A stretch of DNA of 64,000 nucleotides, from NCBI RefSeq assembly GCF_000744225.1, contig NZ_JQLN01000007.1, forward strand, positions 1,488,001 to 1,552,000. The letters run 5' to 3'. Positions 34,613 through 43,330 of the stretch are shown in pieces. A program made the translations under genes and the position numbers. Below the pieces are notes generated by a model that did not search any database, was not told the origin of the DNA, and saw only the letters and a list, made by a program, of their open reading frames with translations. Within the stretch, counting starts at the first letter, position 1. Every line of letters starts with the position of its first letter. Origin of the DNA: Kitasatospora mediocidica KCTC 9733. Lineage in GTDB: Bacteria > Actinomycetota > Actinomycetes > Streptomycetales > Streptomycetaceae.

Positions 34613-36813
34613 GCCCGGCTCCTTCCGAGGCCGCGGGACGGCTCGACGGCCAGCAGGTCGGTGTAGACCGTGGACGTCAGGGGCGCCGGGGCGGGAGCCG
34701 CGTAGCTCGCCTGCTTGAGGACCGCGGTGCCGTCCGGGTTGAAGGTGGGAAGCGCGGTCTGCGGGGCGGGCAGCAGCGCCTTGGTGGCGTCGATGTTGCC
34801 CTTGTCGTCCACGCCGTAGAGCGCCTGGTAGATCCGGCGGACCGCGTCACCCGAACCGCCGGAGCCGGTGCCACCCTGGCTGATCGTCATGATGACCGCG
34901 TAGTCCTTGCTGTAGGTGGTCAGCCAGGAGGTGGTCTGCTTGCCGTAGACCTCGGCGGTGCCGGTCTTGGCGTGCAGCTGGATCTTGTCCTGCGGCCAGC
35001 CCGCACCGGCGAACTTCCAGGCGGCGGTGCCGCTGGTGATGACGCCGGCGGTCGCCTGGTCGATGTACTGCAGGGTCTTCTGGTCGTCGGGGAGCTTGCC
35101 GTCGACGTGCGGGGCGATGTTGCGCACCAGCTGGCCGCTGGGGGTGACGACGGCCTTGGCGACGGTCGGGGTGTAGAGCGTGCCGCCGTTGGCGATCGCC
35201 GAGTAGATCCGCGCCATCTGGACCGGGGTGACCAGCGTGTCGCCCTGGCCGATCGCGTAGTTGACGGAGTCACCGGCGCGCATCACGGCGCCGTCCACGC
35301 AGTTCTCGCGGGCGATCTCGGTGGCGTAGTCGGTGCCGCCGCCGGCCGCCTGCTTGCACCAGGCGTCCTTGTTGGCGTTGAAGAAGTCGGTCTTCCACTG
35401 GCGGTCGGGGACCCGGCCGGGCACCTCGCCGGGCAGGTCGATGCCGGTCTTGGCGCCGAGGCCGAACTGGTGGGCCGTCTTGTAGAACCAGTCGGCGGGG
35501 TTGGCCTTGGGCTTGATGCCGCCGTCCTTCTGCCACTGGTCGTAGGACAGGCCGTAGAAGACGGTGTCGCAGGAGATCTCCAGCGCCTTCTCCAGCGAGA
35601 TGTCACCCGCCGACTCGCCCTCGAAGTTCTTGAACTCGCGGCCGCCGATGGTCAGGCTCGACGGGCACGGGTAGTGGCCGTCGAGCGAGTAGCCGGCCTG
35701 CACGGCGGCGCTGGTGGAGACCACCTTGAAGGTGGAGCCGGGCGCGGACTGACCCTGGATGGCCCGGTTGAGCAGCGGGTAGTTGGTGTCCTGGCTGGTC
35801 AGGTTCTGGTAGTCCTTGGCCGAGATGCCGCCGACCCACAGGTTGGGGTCGTAGGTCGGCGCGCTGGCCATCGCGATGATCTGCCCGGTGTGCACGTCCA
35901 TCACGACCGCGGCGCCGGAGTCGGCCACGAAGTTGCGGCTGGTCACCGTGTCGTAGGTCTTGCGGGCGTCGGCCATGGCCTGCGCCAGATTGTCCTCGAC
36001 GTTCTTCTGCACCCGGGCGTCGATGCTGGTCACCACGTTGTTGCCGGGCTGGGCGGGCGTGTCGCCGGCGGTGCCGATCACCCGGCCGAGGTTGTCCACC
36101 TCCAGCTGGGTCACTCCGGAGGTGCCGCGCAGATCGCCGTCGTAGACCGATTCCAGGCCGGCCCGGCCGATCTGGTCGGAGGCCAGGTACTTGGCCTTGC
36201 CGGACTTGTCCTGGGACTTGCTGACCTCGTCGTCGGTCACCGGCGAGAGGTAGCCGACCAGCTGGGCGGCGTTCGCGCCGTCCGGGCTGGGGTACTGGCG
36301 CACGGCCGTGGGCTGGGCGGTGATCCCGGGGAAGTCCTCGCGGCGTTCCATTATCTGCATCGCCTGCTGCGTGGTGGCCTGGCTGGTCACCGGGATCGGC
36401 TGGTAGGGCGAGCCGTTCCAGCAGGGCTGCGGGGTCTTGGCGTCGCAGAGCCGGACCTTGTTCTCGACGTCGACCGGGTTCATCCCGAGCACCTGGGCGA
36501 GCCGGGTGAGCGCGGCCTTGCCGTGGTCCTTCTGCTGGAGCAGCGAGGTGCGGCTGACCGAGACCACCAGTTGGGTCTGGTTGCCGGCCAGCACCCGGCC
36601 GTCCGCGTCCAGGATCTCGCCGCGGACGGCCGGGTCGACCACCTCGCGGATGTGGTTGTTGGACGCCTGCGCGGTGTACTGGCTGCCGTTGCGGATCTGC
36701 AGGTACCAGAGCCGGCCGCCGAGGGTGGCGAGCAGCGAGAGCACCAGGATCTGCAACACCACCAGACGGATCGTCACCCGGCGGGTCCGGCCGGTCTCCG
36801 GGATGTTGCTCAC
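34609..36813 (-). CDS. mrdA: Penicillin-binding protein 2, class B transpeptidase
   Basis: Transpeptidase that crosslinks peptidoglycan with RodA. The 734-residue protein has one N-terminal helix (about residues 14-38, TIRLVVLQILVLSLLATLGGRLWYL), a PBP dimerisation domain (PAVRGEILDADGRVLA), and the transpeptidase domain. The active site shows S-T-F-K (GSTFKVVS), SCDT (the SxN-equivalent motif) and KTG (HAKTGTAEVYG). It begins at GTG 36813. The large insertion between SCDT and KTG, with VNYAIGQGDTLVTPVQMA, is normal. Cotranslation with rodA is implied by the overlap. Confidence 0.97.
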   Translation of the reverse strand: MSNIPETGRTRRVTIRLVVLQILVLSLLATLGGRLWYLQIRNGSQYTAQASNNHIREVVDPAVRGEILDADGRVLAGNQTQLVVSVSRTSLLQQKDHGKAALTRLAQVLGMNPVDVENKVRLCDAKTPQPCWNGSPYQPIPVTSQATTQQAMQIMERREDFPGITAQPTAVRQYPSPDGANAAQLVGYLSPVTDDEVSKSQDKSGKAKYLASDQIGRAGLESVYDGDLRGTSGVTQLEVDNLGRVIGTAGDTPAQPGNNVVTSIDARVQKNVEDNLAQAMADARKTYDTVTSRNFVADSGAAVVMDVHTGQIIAMASAPTYDPNLWVGGISAKDYQNLTSQDTNYPLLNRAIQGQSAPGSTFKVVSTSAAVQAGYSLDGHYPCPSSLTIGGREFKNFEGESAGDISLEKALEISCDTVFYGLSYDQWQKDGGIKPKANPADWFYKTAHQFGLGAKTGIDLPGEVPGRVPDRQWKTDFFNANKDAWCKQAAGGGTDYATEIARENCVDGAVMRAGDSVNYAIGQGDTLVTPVQMARIYSAIANGGTLYTPTVAKAVVTPSGQLVRNIAPHVDGKLPDDQKTLQYIDQATAGVITSGTAAWKFAGAGWPQDKIQLHAKTGTAEVYGKQTTSWLTTYSKDYAVIMTISQGGTGSGGSGDAVRRIYQALYGVDDKGNIDATKALLPAPQTALPTFNPDGTAVLKQASYAAPAPAPLTSTVYTDLLAVEPSRGLGRSRA

Positions 36814-36853
36814 GTCTGGGACTCCCCGATGCAGAGTGTGGCGCAGTAGGTGG

Positions 36854-37474
36854 TCAGAGCTTCAGGCCGCGCATCTTGCGGCCGTTGGACGGCCCGGAGG
36901 AGACCTCACGGGTGGTCCGGTAGCGGGCGATGGTGCCCAGGCCCGCGCCGGTGATCTCCCCGCCGGCCGCCCCCGGGTCGGCCCGGCGGGCCAGCAGCAT
37001 CACGGCGGGCACCACGAACGGCGCCAGCAGCAGGTCGTACAGCAGCGCGCTGGCGGCCAGGCCCGGCAGCCCGACGTGCCGGGCGGCGGTGTCGCCGACC
37101 AGCGCGCCCACCGCCGCGTACAGCACGGTGGAGACCACCGCCGCGCCGGCGACCACCAGCAGCGGGCCCATGACGGTACGGCGGCGGCCCGAGTCGGCGC
37201 GGAACATCCCGGCCGCGTAGCCCATCACGCAGAGCACCAGGGCGTATCGGCCGATCGCGTGGTCGGAGGGCGGCGCCAGGTCGGCCAGCAGCCCGGCGGC
37301 GAAGCCGACCAGGCAGCCGGTGGACGGCCCGTACACCAGGGCCAGGCCGACCACCACGAGCAGCAGCAGGTCGGGGGTGGCCCCCGGCAGCTGGAGCCGG
37401 CCGAGCACGCTCACCTGGATCACCAGGGCGAGCAGCACGAGCACGGCGGAGAGCAGGAGGCGCTTGACGGCCAT
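36854..37474 (-). CDS. mreD: Rod shape-determining protein MreD
   Basis: A 206-residue integral membrane protein with about five or six helices (LLLSAVLVLLALVIQVSVL, ATPDLLLLVVVGLALVYGPSTG, FAAGLLADLAPP), matching MreD in length and topology. MreD is a membrane partner of MreC and PBP2 in the elongation machine. Only three nt separate it from mreC, and 40 nt from mrdA. The C-terminal 40 residues (RTTREVSSGPSNGRKMRGLKL) are an extra basic tail. Confidence 0.93.
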   Translation of the reverse strand: MAVKRLLLSAVLVLLALVIQVSVLGRLQLPGATPDLLLLVVVGLALVYGPSTGCLVGFAAGLLADLAPPSDHAIGRYALVLCVMGYAAGMFRADSGRRRTVMGPLLVVAGAAVVSTVLYAAVGALVGDTAARHVGLPGLAASALLYDLLLAPFVVPAVMLLARRADPGAAGGEITGAGLGTIARYRTTREVSSGPSNGRKMRGLKL

Positions 37475-37477
37475 GGC

Positions 37478-38428
37478 TCAGTTCCCCCCTTGCGGGCTGG
37501 CGGAGGCGGACGGTGCGGCGGGCGCCGGCGCCACGGGGGCGGCCGGGGCCGGTGCGGCGGCCGGCGTCGGGGCCGGTGGCAGGACGGCGTCCCGCGGGTC
37601 GGTCCGCGGCGGTACGACGACCACGCCCACCAGGTCGAGCCGGGTGAACGAGACGAACGGCTCGACCAGCACGGTCTTGGTCAGCTCGCCGGGCGTCGCC
37701 TCGACCGTGACGACCTTGCCGACCGGCACGCCCGGGACGAACGGCCGGCCGCTCTGCGAGCCGAAGGTGACCAGCCGGTCCCCCGCCTTGACCTGGGCCT
37801 TGCCGTTGAGCAGCTGCACCTTCATCGGCCCGGCGCCCTGGCCGGCCGCGAAGCCGATCTCGCCGCTGCCCTCCATCCGGGTCCCGGCGGTGAAGCCCGG
37901 GTCGGTGGCGAGCAACACGGTGGAGGTGGTCGGGGCGACCGTGGTGATCCGGCCGACCAGGCCCTGACCGTTGATCACCGTCATGTCCCGGGCCAGCCCG
38001 TCGTCGCTGCCGGCGTCGATGGTGATGGTCCAGGAGAAGGCCTGGGCCGCGCCGATGGCGATCACCTGGGCGGCCTTGACGGTGTAACCGCCGGTGCCGG
38101 CCGTCCGCAGCATGTCGTCCAGCTGCTTGGTACGGCCGGTGGCGGTGTCGGAGGAGGCCAGCTTCTGGCGCAGCTCGGTGTTCTCCGCACCGATCTGGTT
38201 CAGCCGCTGCTGCTCGGTCCCGGAGTCACGGATCGCCCGGACAGTGCGGGCTATCGGGTCGACGGCCCCGGCCGCACTGCGCTCGACCGGGCCGAAGACC
38301 CCGGCCGCGGCCTTCCGGGCGCCGTTGAGCGGCGAGCTCTCCCCGCCCTTGATGTCCACGGTGATCAGCGCGAAGGCGACGGCCACCAGCAGGATGAGAA
38401 GCAGTCGACTCTCTCGGGTGTCCCTCAC
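37478..38428 (-). CDS. mreC: Rod shape-determining protein MreC
   Basis: MreC is an extracytoplasmic scaffold of the elongation complex. From GTG 38428 (VRDTRESRLL) it has 316 residues with an N-terminal membrane helix (about 9-27, LLLILLVAVAFALITVDI), a coiled coil (about 70-95, QQRLNQIGAENTELRQKL) and two beta-barrel lobes (TITIDAGSDDGLARDMTVINGQGLVGRI...). A Pro/Ala-rich tail follows (about 270-316). A longer upstream frame (start 38683) overlaps mreB and lacks conservation, so it is rejected. It is separated from mreB by 70 nt that hold a tandem 18-bp repeat. Confidence 0.95.
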   Translation of the reverse strand: MRDTRESRLLLILLVAVAFALITVDIKGGESSPLNGARKAAAGVFGPVERSAAGAVDPIARTVRAIRDSGTEQQRLNQIGAENTELRQKLASSDTATGRTKQLDDMLRTAGTGGYTVKAAQVIAIGAAQAFSWTITIDAGSDDGLARDMTVINGQGLVGRITTVAPTTSTVLLATDPGFTAGTRMEGSGEIGFAAGQGAGPMKVQLLNGKAQVKAGDRLVTFGSQSGRPFVPGVPVGKVVTVEATPGELTKTVLVEPFVSFTRLDLVGVVVVPPRTDPRDAVLPPAPTPAAAPAPAAPVAPAPAAPSASASPQGGN

Positions 38429-38462
38429 GACGCTGGAGCTGCCCCTTCTGGGAGTGGGTCGG

Positions 38463-38498
38463 TGGTGTCCCTCTGACGGGTGGTGTCCCTCTGACGGG
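38463..38498. repeat. Tandem 18-bp repeat between mreB and mreC
   Basis: The unit TGGTGTCCCTCTGACGGG occurs twice in exact tandem (38463-38480 and 38481-38498) directly beside the mreB stop codon. It looks like a local duplication and changes the mreB-mreC spacing. Confidence 0.9.
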
Positions 38499-39536
<1,038 letters not shown>

Positions 39537-39835
39537 GGAGTGTGGAATGCCTTCCCGAACTGGATGTCATGGGCGGGGAGTGGGCCTCGCGGGCTGTGCT
39601 CGCGGTGGTGGGTTCTCGCCTGCGGGCCCGCGCGGCGACCTGCGATCCGCGTCGCGGATCTGCACAGCAGACCTGTCCGGCCCGTGAGTTGTGTCCATCG
39701 TAGCCACGCCCGGCGAGCTGGTCGGCGGGGTCGGCTGCCGTCCATTCTGCGCGGCGGGATCGGTTCTCCCGGCATTGGGACGCCGTGTCGGGCGACCCAG
39801 TTCCATATTTGAGGATCAAATTCCCACGGTTGGCT
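39537..39835 (-). other. Region upstream of mreB with an AT-rich palindrome
   Basis: No gene is seen. At 39807-39821 lies ATTTGA-GGA-TCAAAT, a perfect 6-bp inverted repeat that is unusually AT-rich for this genome. A -10-like TACGAT occurs about 170 nt upstream of mreB (minus strand). The mre promoter should be in this region. The palindrome could be an operator. Confidence 0.45.
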
Positions 39836-39863
39836 GAGCCGGGGCACTCGGGCGCCCCGGCTC
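39836..39863 (-). terminator. Terminator after ndk
   Basis: A perfect 10-bp stem (GAGCCGGGGC / GCCCCGGCTC) with an 8-nt loop begins 20 nt after the ndk stop codon. Confidence 0.85.
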
Positions 39864-39883
39864 ACCCTCCGTCAGGACCGGAT

Positions 39884-40297
39884 TCAGGCCTGCCCGGGGA
39901 AGAAGATCTTGATCTCGCGCTCGGCGGAGGCCTCGGAGTCGGAGGCGTGGATCAGGTTCTCGCGGGTGATCGTGGCGTAGTCGCCGCGGATCGTGCCGGC
40001 GCCGGCGGCCAGCGGGTCGGTGGCGCCGGCCAGCGCGCGGATGCCCGGGATGACGTTCTCGCCCGTGACGATCAGCGCGATCGACGGGCCGGAGGTCATG
40101 AACTCCAGCAGCGGCTCGTAGAACGGACGGCCGAGGTGCTCGGCGTAGTGCTGCTCCAGCGTCGCGCGGTCGAAGGTGCGGAGCTCGACGGCGGCGAGGC
40201 GCCAGCCGGCCTTGCGCTCGATCCGGCTGATGATCTCGCCGGCCAGGCCGCGCTGGACGGCGTCGGGCTTGAGCAGGACGAGAGTGCGCTGGGACAC
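39884..40297 (-). CDS. ndk: Nucleoside diphosphate kinase
   Basis: Ndk transfers phosphate from NTP to NDP through a phospho-histidine. The 137-residue protein has the family start RTLVLLKPDAVQRGLAGEIISRIE and the catalytic His in NLIHASDS near the C-terminus. Length and motifs are normal. It lies downstream of the DUF4233 gene and folC on the same strand. Confidence 0.98.
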   Translation of the reverse strand: MSQRTLVLLKPDAVQRGLAGEIISRIERKAGWRLAAVELRTFDRATLEQHYAEHLGRPFYEPLLEFMTSGPSIALIVTGENVIPGIRALAGATDPLAAGAGTIRGDYATITRENLIHASDSEASAEREIKIFFPGQA

Positions 40298-40403
40298 GGT
40301 ACGGCTCCAGTGGTTTCGGGGCGGAATGGTGTATGCCGCTTTCGCTGAGGCTACCTTGCGTGAGCAGCCCGCACAGACGTGCGGGCTGCCGTTGCGCGGC
40401 CGG

Positions 40404-40757
40404 TCAGACGGAGACGGCGGAGGCGGTGGAGGCGGCGGCGCGCTGGGCCTTGAGGACGTCGATCTTGCGTCCGTAGTGCACCGAGCACCACCACAGGCCG
40501 GCGAAGACCAGCCCGAGGCCGTACATGGTCGGCAGGACCAGGCCGCTGGCGATCAGGCCGAGCTGAAGCGCCCAGCCGATCGCGACCGCGCCCGGGCGGT
40601 TGATCATGCCGCAGAGCAGCACGCAGAGGACCATCGCGATGCCGCTCACGGTCCAGATGGTCCCGGCGGAGACGCTGGAGAGGTGCACCGCGACGAGCGC
40701 GGCGAACATGATCAGCAGGGCCTCGCCGATCAGGGTGGAGGAACAGAGGGTGCGCAT
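40404..40757 (-). CDS. DUF4233 membrane protein
   Basis: A 117-residue protein with three or four hydrophobic helices (about 10-28, 36-51, 60-87) and a basic end (YGRKIDVLKAQRAAA). The length and its position directly after folC (three nt between) match the DUF4233 family of actinobacteria. The function is unknown, but the tight linkage to folC is conserved, from memory. Confidence 0.85.
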   Translation of the reverse strand: MRTLCSSTLIGEALLIMFAALVAVHLSSVSAGTIWTVSGIAMVLCVLLCGMINRPGAVAIGWALQLGLIASGLVLPTMYGLGLVFAGLWWCSVHYGRKIDVLKAQRAAASTASAVSV

Positions 40758-40760
40758 CGG

Positions 40761-42164
40761 TCATCCCCTCCGGCCGAGCAGCAGGCGGGCCTCACCGACG
40801 GTGATCACCGAGCCGGTGATCAGGACGCCGGCGCCGATCAGGTCCTCGCCGTCCTCGGCGAGGGTGACCGCCGCGTCGATGGCGCCGGCGAGGTTGGGCT
40901 CGACCTGGACGCGGTCCTCGCCGAAGACCTCCACCGCCTGGGCCGCCAGGTCGTCCACCGACATCGCGCGGTGGGTGGAGTTCTGGGTGACCACGACCTC
41001 GCTCAGGATCGGCTCGAAGGCCTCCAGCACGCCGGAGACGTCCTTGTCGCCGCTGGTCCCGATCACGCCGACCAGTCTGGTGAAGGCGAAGGCCTCACCG
41101 ATCGCGGCCGCCGTCACCCGGGCGCCGGCCGGGTTGTGCGCGGCGTCCAGCACGATGGTCGGGCTGCGCCGGACGACCTCCAGGCGGCCCGGCGAGGTGG
41201 CGCCGGCCAGCGCGGCGCGCACCTTGTCGATGTCCAGGGCGCCCTCACGGGCCGCGCCGATCCCGAAGAAGGCCTCGACGGCCGCCAGTGCGAGCATCGC
41301 GTTCTGCGCCTGGTGCTCACCGTGCAGCGGAAGGAAGATGTCGGCATACTCGGCGCCGCCCAGGCCCCGCAGCGTCACCAGCTGCCCGCCGACCGCGATC
41401 TCGCGGTGCAGCACCCCGAACTCCATGCCCTCGCGGGCCACCGTGGCATCCACCCGCACGGTGTGTTCGAGGATCGTCTTGGCGGCGTCCAGCGGCTGCT
41501 GGGCGACCACCGCGAGCGCGCCCTGCTTGATGATGCCGGACTTCTCCACGGCGATCTTGCCGGTGGTGTCGCCCAGCTTGTCGGTGTGGTCCAGCGAGAT
41601 CGGGGTGATCACCGCGACCGTGCCGTCGAGCACGTTGGTGGCGTCCCAGCTGCCGCCCATGCCGACCTCGACCACGGCCACGTCCACCGGCGCGTCGGCG
41701 AAGGCCGCGTACGCCATGGCGGTGAGCACCTCGAAGAAGGAGAGCGCGATCGGCTGGGACTCGTCGACCATCCGGATGTACGGCTCGATGTCGCGGTAGG
41801 CCTCGACGAAGCCCTCCTCGCTGATCGGCTTGCCGTCCAGGCTGATCCGCTCGGTCACCGACTCGACGTGCGGGCTGGTGTAGCGGCCGGTGCGCAGCTC
41901 GAAGGCGTTCAGCAGCTGCTCCACCATCCGGGCCGTGGAGGTCTTGCCGTTGGTCCCGGTGATGTGGATCGACGGGTAGGCCCGCTGGGGCTGGCCCAGC
42001 AGGTCCATCAGCGCGCTGATCCGGTCGAGCGAGGGTTCGAGCTTGTTCTCGGGCCAGCGCTTGGCCAGCTCGGCCTCGATGTCGCGAAGCCCCACCGACT
42101 GGTCGGCGGGTTCCGCGCTACTGGGGCGGACGGTGTACGGGTTCTGCTCGGCGCTGCTGCTCAC
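40761..42164 (-). CDS. folC: Dihydrofolate/folylpolyglutamate synthase
   Basis: FolC adds glutamate to dihydropteroate and to reduced folates. From GTG 42164 (VSSSAEQNPYTV) the protein has 467 residues; GTG 42170 would add two. The Mur-ligase ATP loop is ITGTNGKTSTARMVEQLL. Family motifs LSFFEVLTAMAY, VEVGMGGSWDATN, and the Asp/His region VLDAAHNPAGARV are clear. The longer open frame to 42284 is probably not translated. It is followed by the DUF4233 gene. Confidence 0.95.
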   Translation of the reverse strand: MSSSAEQNPYTVRPSSAEPADQSVGLRDIEAELAKRWPENKLEPSLDRISALMDLLGQPQRAYPSIHITGTNGKTSTARMVEQLLNAFELRTGRYTSPHVESVTERISLDGKPISEEGFVEAYRDIEPYIRMVDESQPIALSFFEVLTAMAYAAFADAPVDVAVVEVGMGGSWDATNVLDGTVAVITPISLDHTDKLGDTTGKIAVEKSGIIKQGALAVVAQQPLDAAKTILEHTVRVDATVAREGMEFGVLHREIAVGGQLVTLRGLGGAEYADIFLPLHGEHQAQNAMLALAAVEAFFGIGAAREGALDIDKVRAALAGATSPGRLEVVRRSPTIVLDAAHNPAGARVTAAAIGEAFAFTRLVGVIGTSGDKDVSGVLEAFEPILSEVVVTQNSTHRAMSVDDLAAQAVEVFGEDRVQVEPNLAGAIDAAVTLAEDGEDLIGAGVLITGSVITVGEARLLLGRRG

Positions 42165-42329
42165 GCGCACCAGTCTACGGAGTGGCGGCTGCCGGACAGG
42201 CGGCCGGGCGGCCCGACGGGGTGGCCGGCCCGGGAAAGAACGCTCAGGGTCACGAACAGGTAAAGACTTGTGAAAGGGAAACACGGACCGCGAATCCCCG
42301 CCGAAATGGGTGCGCCCGGCCCGGCGAAC

Positions 42330-42845
42330 TCAGGGGGCGCCCACCAGCTCGGCCGGCACGCCCGACTGGCGCGCCCTCAACTCGGCGACCACCTCGCGGA
42401 CATCCTCCTCGGGCAGCAGCGGCAGCATCATCGCCACCCCCTGCAGCAGGCCGCCCAGCAGGAACGTGGTGTCGGCGGTGGCGGCCACCAACTCCCGCAC
42501 GGCGAAGACGTCCCCGCGTTGGACCGCCTCGATCAGCCGGGCCGCGTCGGCGGACTCCTCGTCCACCGCGACGGTGACCGGGCCGGCCGGGGCGCGGCGG
42601 GCCAGCGTGCGCAGCACCTTGTCGCCGACCTCCGGCGCGTAGGCCTTGCGCACCGCCTCGGCGGCGATCCAGACCAGCAGCGTGACCACTTCACGCTCGG
42701 ACCGGTCCTCCAGGATCCGGTCCAAGGCGTCGTCGAAGGCGAGTTGATTGCCGTGCCGGAAGGCCAGCAACAATGTCGCGGCCTGACCCTTGGTCTCCTC
42801 CACTCGCTGCGCAGGAAGTTCGCCGGCCAACTTGTGCACTGTCAC
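42330..42845 (-). CDS. Unknown 171-residue protein at the edge of the lanthipeptide locus
   Basis: The protein begins MTVHKLAGELPAQRVEETKGQAATLLLAF (GTG 42845) and is predicted soluble and mostly helical, with two similar hydrophobic helices (REVVTLLVWIAAEAVRKAYA and TTFLLGGLLQGVAMMLPLLP). I do not recognise a domain. It lies between folC and the LanKC-like gene, on the folC strand and divergent from the LanKC-like gene. It may belong either to the core region or to the inserted locus. A GGAAGGCAGGG stretch upstream could be the ribosome site. Confidence 0.6.
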   Translation of the reverse strand: MTVHKLAGELPAQRVEETKGQAATLLLAFRHGNQLAFDDALDRILEDRSEREVVTLLVWIAAEAVRKAYAPEVGDKVLRTLARRAPAGPVTVAVDEESADAARLIEAVQRGDVFAVRELVAATADTTFLLGGLLQGVAMMLPLLPEEDVREVVAELRARQSGVPAELVGAP

Positions 42846-43330
42846 CTTGCCCTGCCTTCCCCATCACCTCTGCCAGCACCCGAAACTTCAGGACACCGTA
42901 TACGGCGCACCTTCCCAGGTCACCGGACCTGGCCGGATGAAGGCGGCAAAGAATGGAAACGGGCCGACCGGATTTCGGCCCGCGCACGCCCGGCGGATCA
43001 ACGGGATTCACCCGGTCAGCGCGTTTGATCGCCCGTCGGCCTTTCCACGATCCCTGACAGCGAAGCGAGTTGCCCGGATAGCGGTTCGGCGGGCCGGCCA
43101 GGTCCTCGTTGAATTCGGTTCCGTATCAAGCGAATCGGAGCGGCCAAAGGCCGGCCATTCGGAATCCGCCGACCGCCGCTGCGGTCCCGGCCAGGGCCCC
43201 TCAGTGTGTTCTCAGTGGTTCCCCAGTGGCCGGTGGTGCACTGCAACCCCGGCTGCCGAACCGGCAGTACGGCGTTCGGCAGCCGGGGGCCACCTTCCCC
43301 CGGCCGCCGCCAGTCCGAACGGATTCGCCG
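42846..43330. other. Intergenic region between the 171-residue gene and the LanKC-like gene
   Basis: These 485 nt are less GC-rich in places than the neighbouring genes. No precursor-like gene is seen. A short frame at 42953-43057 (METGRPDFG...) has no ribosome site and no Cys. An inverted repeat CCAGGTC-ACCG-GACCTGG lies at 42915-42932 beside the minus-strand GTATACGG motif. Promoters for both divergent genes are expected here. Confidence 0.5.

Noticed and set aside
42953..43057. Short frame METGRPDFG... upstream of the LanKC-like gene as a class III precursor
   Set aside because: No ribosome site, no Cys, no leader motif and an unremarkable sequence.
43109..43330. Extended N-terminus of the LanKC-like protein
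   Set aside because: The typical LanKC start SYTLVDRRWYES follows ATG 43331 closely; the upstream extension is Pro/Arg-rich and has no counterpart.
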